Positions 45,421 to 56,952 of a DNA stretch of 64,000 bases are shown here, one piece after another. Positions within the stretch are counted from its first letter, which is position 1. Every line of letters starts with the position of its first letter. A program made the translations under genes and the position numbers. The stretch is taken from positions 40,549 through 104,548 of the forward strand of contig JAUGWO010000130.1 of the NCBI GenBank assembly GCA_049724395.1, given 5' to 3'. The notes beneath the pieces were generated by a model. That model was given only the letters and a program-made list of their open reading frames with translations, was not told the origin of the DNA and made no database searches. This DNA is from Spongospora subterranea f. sp. subterranea. Its lineage: Eukaryota; Endomyxa: Phytomyxea; Phytomyxea; Plasmodiophorida.

Positions 45421-48155
45421 GAGAAGGTTGATAGCGAACTAAACTTTATTAAGTTCCTTGGGAGAGTCATTAGAGTGTATTATACTCTCTCTGTTAAGTA
45501 ATGATGGTCTTCATATGTTAGCGCATGGTCTGATACGCTCCCTGGCCATTTGAATGCAGGAAACCATCATTCGTCAGGAAAACCTTGAGCCTTTTGAAGA
45601 TTCTTTTATTTGAAGGCTTCGTAAGTATATCGGCAACCATATTGTTCGTCGGGACGTACTGTACGTCAATCCTTTGTTCTTTAATCATGTCTCGAACGTA
45701 ATGGTATTGGATATCTATATGCTTCGATCTTTGACTGGAGCAGTCGTTCTTTTCAATAAATAACGCTCCTTGGTTGTCCTGATCTATCATTGTTTTTGGC
45801 ACTTGTTTCAGCAACCTAAGCGCAATCAAAAGATCTTTTAGCCAAATAACTTCTTTAGTTGCGGAACATGCTGCTATATATTCGGCTTCTGTCGTCGATA
45901 ATGCGACGCATCCTTGCTTTTTGAATTTCTAAATAATCGGATGTTCACCCAATGTTATCAAGATTACAGTTACTGATCTGCGATCGTTTGAGTCGGGTCC
46001 ATAACTGCTATCCGCCCATGAAATAATATCCAAAGGGTTTGACTTGAACAGAATGGCTTCATTAGCGGTCCCCTTTAGCTATTTGATGATCCTTTGAGTA
46101 GCATGCCACAACGTTTTCGTCGATTTTGAAATATGTCGGCTGATGTTGTTTACGGCGTATGCGATGTCAGGCCTTGTTGCATTTGCCAGATACTGTAGAC
46201 ATCCTATCGCCTCTCGAATTGAATATTGATTTGTTTCCTCGTCATCATCGCCTGCCTCATATGGCTTCGTCATTGGTGTCGATGCATGCTCGCAATGTTC
46301 TTGTCGATACGTCGCGATGACTTCCCTGATGTATTTTGTTTGTGTCAGTAATATTCCGTTGTTCGGGTATGATAATTCCATGCCGAGAAACTTCTTCGCA
46401 ATACCTAGATTCTTCATTCTGAGAGATGTCGCGAGAACTTGTGATATTTGGATATTTGGTCTTTATCATCTCCAGTGATTAGAAGATCGTCGACGTATAT
46501 CGCTATCATGGTAAGTTGATCGTTGTGACCGCTCTTGTACCATAGACATGGTTCTTTTCTCGACTGGATGAAATTGTTCGATCTGATTTTGTCAAACAAC
46601 GTCTTCTGCCACTGTCACCCCGCTTGCTTCAGACCGTATAGGGCTTTGTTCAGCAAACATAACTTGTTCTCCGCTCCCGGTTTCTCAAACCCTTCGGGTT
46701 GAAGCATGTAATAACTTTCGTCCAATGGGGCGTTCAAATAGGCAGTAATAAAGTCCTTTTAAAAAATCTTCCACTTCTTATGTGTGGCAGTTGCTAACAG
46801 GACTCGTAATGATGTGTGAGCTAGTACCGAAGAAAAGGTCTCGTCGTAGTCAACTCCGAATCGTTGGGAGTATCCCTTAGCGACATAACGTGCCTTGTGC
46901 AGCATCTGTCCTGCTGCATCAGTCTTCTGGGTAAAAACCCACCTGCCAGTGATCGGCTTGATATCATCTGGTGGATCCACGAGCGTCCATGTCTGATTCT
47001 GCTCGTGTGTCGTCATTTCTTTAAACGCAGCTTGATACCATTGTTGGGCCTCAGGAGTCTTCATCGCTTCTTTGAACGACTTCGGTAATTTCTGAATGGT
47101 GTTGTCGGTAGCATACACGAATTCGTCAATGATCTCCATTTGCTCATGATTGTCCTCATCTCGAGCTCGTTGTTGATCGGTGAATAGACTTTCATTGAAT
47201 GTCACAGCGTGTCGAATCAAAATTCTTTTGTCGCCAAATCTTTGTAGCACCCTTTTTGATATTGAGAATAACCCCAGGAAGATGCATTTCTCCGCTGTTG
47301 AATCAATGCTTGTTCTGAACGACTTGTTCGATATTTGCCCAAGCAATACATCCAAATCTTCGTAAATGCTCGACTTCGGGGGTTTGGTTACACCATAATT
47401 CGTATGGCGTCTTCCACTAAATTCTTTTGGTTGGTAACCCATGTTCAGGGTGAAAACAGCATAGCGAACAGCAAACGTCCAGTAAGAGTTTGGGAGATTT
47501 GACTCTGTCAGAACGCATCGTGCCATCTGCATGATCGTGAGGTTGGGCGCTCCGCTTGTCCATTCTGTTGCGGGCAATACGGGACCGTTCTCTGATGTTT
47601 AATCCCTTTTTGTAGTAGTAAGACGCTCATCAAACTATTTACATATTCACCGCCTACATCAGTTAGAGTGGTCGTCAAACATTCCTTGGTTTCCGCTTGT
47701 GCGTCTGTCATGAACCGTTGTAGAGCATCAAGTACTTCCTCGGCACTCTTTGTTTTCAAAAACGTGATTCAGGTCCATGTTGAAAACAGGCAATTAAAAG
47801 TGATATAATATTTATAGCCTTTCAGGGTCCTGGTTCCAAAAATTGTCCTTTCAGATCGGAAGAGACAATTTCGTATTGCCTCGTCGGCTTCGTTCGACGC
47901 TCTTCGGAAAATGGTTTTCGTCTGGATTTGTTCTGTGCACAGGTGTCGCAAAATGGACGTTCTTCTCCAGTGAGTTTTATACCAATCGTCGATTCCCCTA
48001 TGTTCTTCAATCGTTCGTCCGATGCGTGGCAAACAGAACGTGTCGATGTCATTCCAGCTTTTATAAATTCCCCGACGTCACAATGAGTGGGACGGCCAAT
48101 GCTGTATTGCCCAATCGCATGAGAAGTTCCGATCACCTGATCGGGTAAACACAAT
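45420..48155 (-). mobile_element. Copia-type retroelement fossil 1
   Basis: From right to left: a GAG-pre-integrase/His-Cys region (PFCDTCAQNKSRRKPFSEE, about 47,930), integrase (LTDVGGEYVNSLMSVLLLQK near 47,640), reverse transcriptase (GRWVFTQKTDAAGQMLHKAR near 46,920 and IAIYVDDLLITGD near 46,500) and RNase H (QDNQGALFIEKNDCSSQRSK near 45,760). Gag is missing on the right, where the element stops at about 48,155. A left terminal repeat is possible at about 45,420-45,515 but unpaired. It is broken in a handful of places and looks of middling age. Confidence 0.88.
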
Positions 48156-48507
48156 GTGTGAAGGAGTGGAGTATGATATGTTTTTTGAAATAATACTGAA
48201 AGAAGTAGTAAACTTTTATGGCACTCTGAATATCCCTATTTTTGAAACAGTTCCCAGCAGAGTCTGGAAAGGAATTACAGTAATCCATTGTGACAAGACT
48301 ATTTTTACAAAGGCCCGAACCCTGAACTGGGACCGTAAAACCCCTCAAACCCGGATCCGTTTGGCAAAAAGTCTTAGTTCTCAGCACCAAGTTCACACCC
48401 ACAATTTCAGCGAAAAGTTTTGATAGAATGATTATATGGGAATATTTCTGCACACTTCGTTCTCGACACAGTGGCCATTGCACGTCGAACTTTATTGCCG
48501 CTTCATG
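48156..48507. other. No gene recognised
   Basis: Short frames only. AAGGCCCGAACCCTGAACT at about 48,310 resembles AAGGCCCGAACCCCGAAAA at 56,203, part of the palindrome arms, so related repeat ends may lie here. Confidence 0.35.
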
Positions 48508-48951
48508 TCGGAGTCGTTTATCGATCAGCTGAAGGAGCTGAACGCCCTGATCAAATCCGGCGCGAACGACGAATCAGAGTTCTCCGCGTTGAATCGCTCG
48601 ATAATTGGTTGGGTGGTTGGCACACAGACCTCAGATCCTGCCGCCCTGACCGCACCTGCACTGCCTGTCGTCATATTGTCACCTGATTTGTCGGTGATTT
48701 GCACCACGTCTGGCTGGTCTGTTTCTTCGAGCAAAAGGGAGACGAGATGTGATGTGACCCCGTCCAGGAATAGTGATGTTTCGGTTGGCTCAATCAAACG
48801 TGTGCAGTCAACGCTTCACAAGTTTTTCGGTCAGAGTTTCATTATGAAAAATGGATTTAAAGTCATTGCTGTCGACTGTCCGCGTACAGTCGCTGAGCGA
48901 TTGTTGTGCAAAACATGTGGGGGAAGTGTCAAACGACACAGGCACTGTTAG
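48508..48951 (+). CDS. Unrecognised 147-residue protein
   Basis: From the ATG near 48,508 the frame reads MSESFIDQLKELNALIKSGA, then a Ser/Thr-rich hydrophilic region, then SIKRVQSTLHKFFGQSFIMK and CKTCGGSVKRHRHC at the end. The terminal CxxC and Cys-His cluster might bind zinc. The QSTLHKFF phrase is of the kind seen in transposon-encoded proteins. No family is assigned. The frame is intact. Confidence 0.4.
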   Translation, partial: SESFIDQLKELNALIKSGANDESEFSALNRSIIGWVVGTQTSDPAALTAPALPVVILSPDLSVICTTSGWSVSSSKRETRCDVTPSRNSDVSVGSIKRVQSTLHKFFGQSFIMKNGFKVIAVDCPRTVAERLLCKTCGGSVKRHRHC

Positions 48952-49790
48952 CGCATCGACAATCACCCAATCCTCGATTCGCAAGTGATAGGTTTGTTTG
49001 TCGATTGCATCGTTCAATGCCGTTTGAATTCGACGTTCGGGAACTGAGAGGTGTTGGTTCATTCGTTGCACTGGAAAACTGTTGAATCCACAAAATTCAA
49101 TAAACAGCTCTCCTTAGATTTATTCATTCTAATTGATAGGGAACTTAGACTTTTGGGTTTTTGAGCCATTTTGTATCAGTCAAAAAGATGCTGTGTTTTA
49201 AGACTTATTAACACCCTGAACACCGGGATGCCAATTTTTATGCTAAGACCCTGAACCCTATGTTAAATTTTCCAATGTCTTTTCAGGATGATTTGATGTA
49301 CGCTGTTGTGCGGCGTGAAGCTGTGAGGTAGGCAATTCCATATCAATGAATATTCGGCAAACGTACACCCTAATGGAATTACCCAAAAGAAACACAATTT
49401 GATATGTCGTTTAGTAATGATTGTGCTCTGCCTAAGATCAGAAATATAGTACAATGCCGAGACTCCATTATGGAATCCAACAGATCTAGTCATGAGATTG
49501 ACGCTGAATTTTCGACAAACGATGTCCTTATATGTCTTTTGCTGTTGAGATATAGATGTAGAATTGTGAATGAAACACCCCCGGATGGTTTCCTGTAAAC
49601 AGACAATGCCAATTATGTATGGGAACTTAACAGGGAAGCGGGCAATATATTTCAACAACGGTCCGTCACCGATGTGGAACTGCGATTGCAAGTTAATCAA
49701 TGAACGTGATGACATGACCTTCAGAAACAAAAAGGTGTACTTGCGACTCTAAGGGCGTACCCGCCCTCTGGCCGACTGGTCCCTCACAGA
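48952..49790. other. Intergenic, one weak plus frame at 49,404-49,598
   Basis: The 64-codon frame reads MSFSNDCALPKIRNIVQCRD then NDVLICLLLLRYRCRIVNET. It is short but protein-like. An overlapping minus frame (49,263-49,730) is probably a shadow. CCCTGAACACCGGGATGCC near 49,215 may be a repeat end related to that at 48,310. Confidence 0.3.
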
Positions 49791-52540
49791 TCAGCCGAAA
49801 ACCGGATACGTTTGATTCACATTGCAATATCGTCCACTCCGGGCCAAAACCTTCGGGTCTTGCTGCTCGGTGCCTTGTTTCAGGGAAAACTTGTTATCAG
49901 ATAACCTCCCTCCTTAACAAGTATTCGCGTTCCAGTCGTCTCATAACTTCAGATTGCTGCACATTTGACAAAATGCCCACAAAATTCTAGCCACATGGTT
50001 ATTCAATCAAAAAATTAAGGCTTTCAAGGAGAATCCGGCAACGGCGGATCTGGTTCCGGCGGAGTTGGATCTCGAATCCCGCCTGTTTCAGGCCGTATAT
50101 GGCTTTCTTTACCTTCTCGCCATTCTCGTTCTGCATTGGGAACCCTTCCGATTGCTCCAGGTAGATCTCTTCTTTCAATTCTCCGTAAAGAACAGCCATG
50201 TCGATATCCATCTGATTTACCTCCTGATCCAGCCTGTCTGAAACCGCCATGAGTAATCTAAGAGTGGTTAGGCTCACAACCGGTGAAGTGGTCTCGTCAA
50301 AGTCGGCTCCTGGCTGTTGGCTAAATCCTCGGGCCACGTAACGTGCCTTGCACCTGATCACGTTTCCTGCAAGATTGGTTTTCGCCTCAAACACCCACTT
50401 GCCGCTGACCACGTTCCTTCCCTTCGGTCGAGGAACAATGTCCCAGGTTTTCTTGATCAAGGAGTCGTACTCCATCTCCATGGCCCTTCTGCGTCTGCTG
50501 TCATTCAACGTCATAGTCGGTGTCGCTGGCTCTTTTTCATCCGTAAAGGCACAACCGGCATACATGTCCATGTACAGCGCCGACTTCCATGTAACTCGCT
50601 TGCTCGTTCTGAGTTCCGGCTTCTTCCTCTCGGTGACGAAACTGTCTTACACCTTCACACTCGAATTCGTGTTCTTCAATAGGTGGCCTTTGACTGCACT
50701 TGCGGGCAGGAACTCCTCATCGTCGTCTTCATCCGCTGGCATGTCAACTGTGTTGTGCGAGTCTCTTTGAATTTTGCGTTCCTTGATATAAACCTTTTCG
50801 ACGCCTTCAAGTCTTCAAACCAATACGCCTTAGCACCATGCGCAAACCCAAGGAATCTGCATTATCTTGATTTGCTGTCGAACTTGCTTCGATGTAAATC
50901 TGGAACATGAACCTCCCACAGAGATCCGAACAGTGACACACTTGCAAGACTTGGTAGCCTCTTGTGAATGAGTTCATTCGGAGACTTTTCGTTAACATTG
51001 ACCTTTGTTTACTGTTCTATTCCTGACGTAGGCCGCCAATGGGAGCGCGTATTCACCATATGAAAGTGGGTAGTCCTGCGCCAAACAACAGACATAGCGC
51101 ATTTTCCACGATCGTTCTATTCATCCTCTCTGCTTTTGTCGTTTTGTTGAGGAGTCCTTTGGTACTGTACGTTGCCACAAGATTCCCTTTTTTATCAAAA
51201 ACCTTACCATTCGTTGCTTGCGCACTCGCCACCTCCGTCGCTGCGTAGACATGTCATGTTCGCCCCCCACTGTTTCTTCATGAGCGCACGAAACGATTGA
51301 AATTCATCAAGATGTTCAGATTTCTTTGCCAGAAACCCGAAATGAACCCAGTTCGTATTGTCGTCGATTTAAGTGGCAAAGTACCAGTTACCCTGCAGTG
51401 ACTTCCTGCTCATTGGTCTACACAGATCACTATGCACAAAGTCGCCTAGCTCTTTCGTCTTAGTTGTCGAGGATTTCGGTATTGGCGACCTTGCAATCTT
51501 TCTTTTCGAACATAATGTGCAATTCTCCACTACTTGGCTATTCGTGGAAAACTGTGGATTATTCCGAAGAGTTTCCATATTGACATGACCGCACCTGCTG
51601 TGCAATTCGAATTCATCAGTTTGCGTCTGATACATCTTCTCCGAATGAAGTGTTTCGAATCTGTATAGGCCGTTACTCCTCTGTCCTTTGATTACCAGCT
51701 TGCCATCGACAGATATGTCAGGTATCTCTCTTAAACTGCACGGCCGTCCCTTTACGCTTGGTTGCCGCTGCAACTCAGAACAAGTTTGGTTTCAGTTCAG
51801 GTACATACAGGACATGAGTGAGTCTGCATCCTATTCCCAACTTTACGCAGCCAATGTGTGTCGCCTCTAATCGCCTGCCATCGCCCAGCGTGACAGGTCG
51901 TGCCGGCACCATGGTCTCGTAGTCCATCAGGAAATCAAGTTTGTGCACCATGTGCGAGGACACACCACTGTCTATCAGCCAGGCACTTGTCCTGGTCGTC
52001 CTCCTTGTGACTAGCCATAAACATCACTTCTGAAGCTATACTCGCTCTCTGATTCTTCTTGGGTGACGAGACAATCTCGTCCCCAATGCCCTGCCTTCCA
52101 GCGGTTATAAGACTTGGTCTCCTCTTCGGTTTCTCGCGCTTCCTTTCTTCTGCAGCAAAAGCTGTTTGAGGTTCGGAGATGGAACAAAAACTCAATCTCT
52201 GTTCTGCCGTCAACAAACGGTTGATCAAATGTGTTTTTGTTAACACTGATCCTTGCATGATCACTTCGACAGTTGTCCTGTACTTATCAACATGCATTAT
52301 CGAGAAGTCCACGGTCGTCATGAAGTCGATGTCGCTTGCTCCGTTTGCATCGCCCAGGCGTCTGGACAGTTCAGACATTTTTAAAAGGTGAGCAGATAGT
52401 GATCCACTCTCCGAAAACTTTGTCTGTCGGAACTCTTGTGTCAAAAGCAGGACGTTTTGAGCATTCTTCGACTCGTAGAATCCCACTAAAGCCGACCATG
52501 CTCCGCATGTTCATGTTCATACTGATTGGGATCTAGTGCT
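49790..52540 (-). mobile_element. Copia-type retroelement fossil 2
   Basis: From right to left: gag (LLTQEFRQTKFSESGSLSAH, about 52,420), a region before integrase (ELHSRCGHVNMETLRNNPQF near 51,600, then CTLCSKRK), integrase traces (51,250-50,700) and reverse transcriptase (GKWVFEAKTNLAGNVIRCKA, then MDIDMAVLYGELKEEIYLEQ near 50,200). The left end (49,840-50,030) is homologous to the segments at 55,360-55,520 and 62,515-62,680 in the palindrome arms, perhaps a terminal repeat relative. It is broken in several places. Confidence 0.85.
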
Positions 52541-52580
52541 TGCACTAAAACCGAAAAAGACATTATCAATTTCAACCTGG

Positions 52581-52781
52581 CTTGCATTCGTGTCACTCGC
52601 CAGAACGTTGTGGTGCTGTTGCCCTCAAATGAGCTTCGAACGCGAACTTAAACGCTGTCAAATTTCTCCATTTAACTTCTGCCCGATGAAGGCGAAATTT
52701 GGGCAGCGTTTCAGTTCGCGTTCGAAGCTCATTTGAGGGGGCAACAGCTCCATAGCGTTCTGGCGAGTGACACGAATGCAA
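52581..52781. repeat. Foldback with about 85-92-bp arms
   Basis: CTTGCATTCGTGTCACTCGC (52,581) reappears as its reverse complement ending at 52,781. Pairing extends inward to about 52,665 and 52,690 with a few mismatches and small gaps. The loop is about 25 bp. It is MITE-like with no coding. Confidence 0.85.
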
Positions 52782-53283
52782 GGCTTTAGTGAGCTTCTAC
52801 GCGTACTTGAACAGTTCCCAATTGATCGAGCTCTTTAGTATCTCGTGTATTTAAAGCCCGTTAGTCGATGGCTAACCACGATCTCACGCAATCAAAGCTG
52901 CGACGAACCTAAGGTTGCCTATAATGCGCAAAAATTTGTTTCGTGTGGAAGGTGGTAATTGTACCCGATAACTTGTGTATTTACCTTTACCCCACCCGAT
53001 TACTAAAGTTGTTACCTTTACCTCACCCGCATTCATTTTTTAATACGATATACGGTGAAGGTGAAAGATATGGAAAGAGTGAAGGGTGGAAGGTAACGGG
53101 TTGTTTACCTTACCTTGCCCCAGGCATTTCGCCGACCGACTTGGCTGCTATTCTGTCCGCAAAAACCCCAATTTGCAAGGCCAGAAACGCCACTGTCCTT
53201 GCCAGTCCCACAGGGACAGTACAACAATGTTCGTATTTTCTGTTACAATAAATTCTCCTCCGATTTCTTCAGTTTGTTAATTG
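52782..53283. other. Probable upstream region of the methyltransferase gene
   Basis: No frame of interest. Short direct and inverted words (TTACCTTTACC, CCCACCCGAT, GGTGGAAGGTAACGGG) recur between 52,940 and 53,120. The 5' region of the methyltransferase begins at 53,284. Confidence 0.35.
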
Positions 53284-54017
53284 ATGTCGTCTGTTGAGGA
53301 ACAAGTTGATGCGATTTGCAAGCGATGGGACGAGTTCTCGGGCGATTTCCTTCGCTTTGATCCGACTATGGAGCAATCCTGGAGCGTCATGCTGGCGCGG
53401 CTGGAGCTCGGGACGGCGACGAGCGTGTTAGAAGTAGGGTGCGGGAGGGGGAGTTGCGCACAGGCCATCGCCTCGTCGATCCGTCATGGCGCGAAGTTTA
53501 CCGCCACCGACTTGTCGCTGGCTATGTATAGAGTCGCCAGAGGACAGCTTCCCGGCTTGGTTCGCGTCGAGATCGCCAATGCGCTGGATTTATCTCCATT
53601 GGTGGCGACAGCCTCTGTCTATCGATACATTACTAATATGTCGCTTCACATCGTTCCGGATCCTGATGCGATGATTCGTGAATCCCGACGAGTATTAACA
53701 GAAAATGGCATTACCGCATTCAGGTCTGATATCCAAGTGCAAATATTACCTTCCTACAAATGTGCTGACGTTTACTGACGACACGGTTTAGTGTATGGGG
53801 AAACGCTGAGACTAGCGTGATGATGTCTTTCCAGGAAATGAAAAGAATCCCCATTTTGATGTTGGACGGAATCCGGCTGCTCTTCGCGCTAGAGTGCAGA
53901 AAGCTGGATTTACGAAAGTAATTATGTGGCGTCGGCAATGCGTGCTAGTTATGGGATGCAAGACGTGCTGCCGATTATTGGGCAAAATTAGAAGGCAGAC
54001 CGTATGAAGACAACTGA
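53284..54017 (+). pseudogene. SAM-dependent methyltransferase (class I), broken
   Basis: The ATG at 53,284 opens MSSVEEQVDAICKRWDEFSG. Motif I is SVLEVGCGRGSCAQAIA (SAM-binding glycine loop), motif II acidic residue in FTATDLSLAMYRVA, then IANALDLSP and YITNMSLHIVPDPDAMIRES, typical of UbiE/small-molecule methyltransferases. A GT-AG intron of about 70 nt follows near 53,721-53,789 (ACGGTTTAG acceptor) and leads to VWGNAETSVMMS. Then the frame shifts by one base to EKNPHFDVGRNPAALRARVQ and KAGFTKVIMWRRQCVL, and again to a short tail (AADYWAKLEGRPYEDN) ending near 54,017. Two frame changes suggest a recent pseudogene or sequence errors. The substrate is unknown. Confidence 0.7.
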
Positions 54018-54356
54018 GACTGGTTTAATGAAACAACTGCACTATATCAAGTGGGTGTTTTCGTTAATTGCTCTTCATTTTTTGCTTTTATCTCAAAATG
54101 TTTTTATAGACCGCTCTTGATAAGGGGATTCCAATTGGGCTTGAAGCACTCATTATACTAGCACGTCCATAATGCGAAGTAAGTGCTCAACGGAGTCTAT
54201 TCTATCGCAAACACGATAGAATACAAATGCTTCCAGCAATAAAGGCTGTCAACAGGTGTTTAAATGTTTTTCTGCACGACGTATTGTCTTGGTTATGTTG
54301 TTTCCAGTCGGTGAATCCACAGCCCATTAGCTCACTTACAATTCGGCACACATTCC

Positions 54357-54908
54357 GTGATTTTGTTTTTCAAAAATTTGTTCGACAAACCATACCGATT
54401 CATTCTAGTCAAGGTTTGCGTCCGTGCGTTCAATTTCTTGGCGCTTTTCTATGAACATGTTGATATCTGTTTTCTGTCTCGAATCGAAACCATTCGAAGA
54501 GGAATCGCGTCATTCACTTCACAATTTTCGAACTGGCCTGAGCTGGATTTACCACAACTTCGTCAAGCGGCTTTCTGTTGTTTACTGATTCGCCAGATTC
54601 TTTTATCGGTCAATCTAATGGAATTGAATGCAGATGAAAAAAAGAGTGCAACTGTGCATAACAGGCGTCCCCCATGCTCTTACAACTTTGCCATGAATTC
54701 TCTCCATACAATGCCGACGACCAACATCACAGCGGTAAGCAATCAAAACTACTTTCTTCTTTCAGCGTTAATCGTAGTTTTGACCGTTTACCGCTGTGCT
54801 GTTAGTCGTCTGCGTCGGGCGAAGAAAAATCTGGGCAAACTGGCAGGAGCAGTGGCTCGATTGCAAACTAATGATGCAGGTGACTTTACGAGCCGTCGTC
54901 AGATCTGA
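54357..54908 (+). CDS. Small membrane protein, unrecognised (left arm copy)
   Basis: A frame of 183 codons. The conserved part is the last 97 residues, beginning MELNADEKKSATVHNRRPPC. A membrane segment NYFLLSALIVVLTVYRCAV is followed by a basic helical tail (RLRRAKKNLGKLAGAVARLQ). The upstream 86 codons include a hydrophobic stretch that may be 5' sequence. The mirror copy at 63,109-63,399 keeps only the 96-residue frame. No family is recognised. Confidence 0.4.
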   Translation: MILFFKNLFDKPYRFILVKVCVRAFNFLALFYEHVDICFLSRIETIRRGIASFTSQFSNWPELDLPQLRQAAFCCLLIRQILLSVNLMELNADEKKSATVHNRRPPCSYNFAMNSLHTMPTTNITAVSNQNYFLLSALIVVLTVYRCAVSRLRRAKKNLGKLAGAVARLQTNDAGDFTSRRQI

Positions 54909-55257
54909 CCATAGGTGAACGACAAGAGAACCGCTGTGGTATGGACTGACAAGATGACACCAAACCGTCGCCACAAAACTGACATTTGCATCAGAGCGAT
55001 TGTCGTCCGGAGGTCTCAACGCTAAGGTGCAGCGCTTGCAACAACATTGGGCGCCATTCTTCAGCAAATCCTGTTCTGTCCACAGTCCAAAAAGGCAGAC
55101 CTGCCAGGAGCTGAACCCATCAAATCATTCACTTTACACTCTCTGTCCAAAGAGCGTAGATCCATCTTCGTCGGCTCAGGATGCCAAAGACGCCCCACAG
55201 GTTAAACATGTCGACCTATTAACGAGTTTCAAATGGAGTTAGCACATAACCGTCCTA

Positions 55258-55520
55258 CTCGAACGCGAGGGTTTCAGCTCAACCAACATCAAACTGGCTC
55301 GCGCCAACGGCAACTACATTGATGGATAAAATTTTGTAGAACATGGACAAAGGCTGCTTGCTCCGCGCCAAAACCTTCGGGTCCTGCTCCTCGGTGCCTT
55401 TTTTCAAAAAACGGTTCGACAGTCCACAAGGAAAAACTTGTGTAACCCTCCTTAACAAATATTCGGGTTCCAAACTGGCCACATGTTTATTTAATCAAAA
55501 AATTAACGCTTTTAAGGAGA
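55258..55520 (-). repeat. Copia-terminal-like segment in left arm
   Basis: The segment with CCAAAACCTTCGGGTC and CCTCCTTAACAA is homologous to the left end of copia fossil 2 (49,840-50,030) and to 62,515-62,740 in the right arm. A 67-codon minus frame over it is probably not a gene. It may be a solo terminal repeat or its relative; inferred. Confidence 0.5.
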
Positions 55521-55554
55521 TGGTGGCGGCTTTACTATTATTGGTGAGTGGTCT

Positions 55555-55866
55555 TCACCGTGTTTTCGGATCTCGGATGCAAGCATGTTCTTCGTTGTCA
55601 CTGTTTTTATAAGACGAAAAAGCCTGGGGAGTTGGTGCTGGACCTAGGATCTCAATAGTCAAATCGGTGCTGTATTGGTGTTCCGCATTCGCATCATCGT
55701 GCTCCTTGGCAGCCTCAGGGTTGTAAGCGCCAACGAAGACACACACAACGAGGAAAGTGATGGCGACGCACATTAACTTGGAAACCGGACGCAAGAGGAC
55801 AATAGACATGCTGAACGTGAGATGCCACAATGAATCCAATAGAGGAATGACGCCAAGAGCCCACAA
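55555..55866 (-). pseudogene. Small secreted protein gene, left arm copy
   Basis: The frame contains MSIVLLRPVSKLMCVAITFL followed by VVCVFVGAYNPEAAKEHDD, a signal-peptide-like start and a hydrophilic mature region (QYSTDLTIEILGPAPTPQAF). It ends at KTR by a stop that the right arm lacks at this position. The right-arm copy has instead a changed frame after GPAPTP. So each arm carries a different defect of one small secreted protein gene. Confidence 0.5.
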
Positions 55867-56555
55867 ACGTGTCGCACAATCCTACCGTCGCCATGCCAAT
55901 TGAGATTTATGAATAGCGATGTCCAGCGGTAATATCCGATTGACTGTTGACCTATGACAGTCTCGTAACTCACCAGTCGCATTGACACTGTTATCGCTAT
56001 TGATAGATCGCAATGAGCATGACGACAGTAGTAAAAGTGTAGTAATCGTTACGAAACTGGTGCACAATGATGACTGGGGAGGTAACAATACTATTAATCT
56101 ATTTATGATACACCCCTCAATTAACAAGAGTTGCCATTCGATGATCCATTGCCGAGCGGTCATCTGCATACAGTAAATGTTTTTGATAAGCATTCTCATG
56201 ATAAGGCCCGAACCCCGAAAAAAGGGTTTAAGACCTCAAAGGCCGATTTTTGACGAGAAAAACAGGGTCTTATCACAAAAACTGACCAAAACGCGGGCAG
56301 ATAGGGGTCTTATCACAAAAACTGATTAAATTTGTGCTGGGAGCTCTTTTACCAACGTCAGTCGTCAATCAGAATTCTATTAATAAAATCTCCGGACTCC
56401 GAAATCCAGTCGTCCCTCAAAACCCAACAACAGTTGAATATGGGCCTACAGATGACACTGGCCGCACTAACTGGCCGCAGTTTCTTGGCCAGTTAGTGTG
56501 GCCAGTGATTTCTGTAGGCCGCTGGTAGTGTGAGAATTAACCAACCGCATTCACT

Positions 56556-56952
56556 GGAAGTCCCGTTCTTCGAAACTACACGCTTGCCAATCCATTCGCT
56601 TCACCATGACGAGAACTGAAATGCGGACATCACGAGGTATTCCCTTTTTCGCCAGATTTTAGTTCGACAAAATGTGATATTCCACGTGACGCAGTTTCTA
56701 GACAGTATGTGCGGCCAGCTTTTTGCAGGTTTTGGCCAGCTAGTGCGGCCAGTAATTCTGTTACACCCTAGGCTAGGCCAAAACCTGCAAAAGCTGGCCG
56801 CACATACTGTCTAGAAACTGCGTCACGTGGAATATCACATTTTGCGCGAACTAAAATCTGGCGAAGGGAATACCTCGTGATGTCCGCATTTCAGTTCTCG
56901 TCATGGTGAAGCGAATGGATTGGCAAGCGTGTAGTTTCGAAGAACGGGACTT
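56556..56952. repeat. Inverted duplication of about 190 bp, tight hairpin
   Basis: 56,566-56,750 is the near-exact reverse complement of about 56,768-56,952. The loop is about 20 bp (TGTTACACCCTAGGCT region). The right arm includes the first codons of the frame at 56,903, so the hairpin duplicates that gene's 5' end head to head. Confidence 0.88.

Larger units (their letters stand above)
54016..56545. repeat. Left outer arm of a large palindrome
   Basis: This arm is the inverted counterpart of 61,570-64,000. Its first bases (CTGAGACTGGTTTAATG) match the reverse complement of the last bases of the window, so the arm may continue further in the copy beyond the right edge. Similarity by eye is high (roughly 95 percent or more), with small indels. 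It contains two small gene relics and a copia-terminal-like segment. A short hairpin (ATTCTATCG...CGATAGAAT near 54,205) is present in both arms. Confidence 0.9.

Noticed and set aside
49263-49730. 155-codon minus frame
   Set aside because: It overlaps a more protein-like plus frame and has the cysteine/serine-rich composition of a shadow frame.
54768-55067. 99-codon minus frame in the left palindrome arm and its mirror at 63,043-63,249
   Set aside because: It is the antisense of the membrane-protein frame and its neighbour, which are more protein-like.
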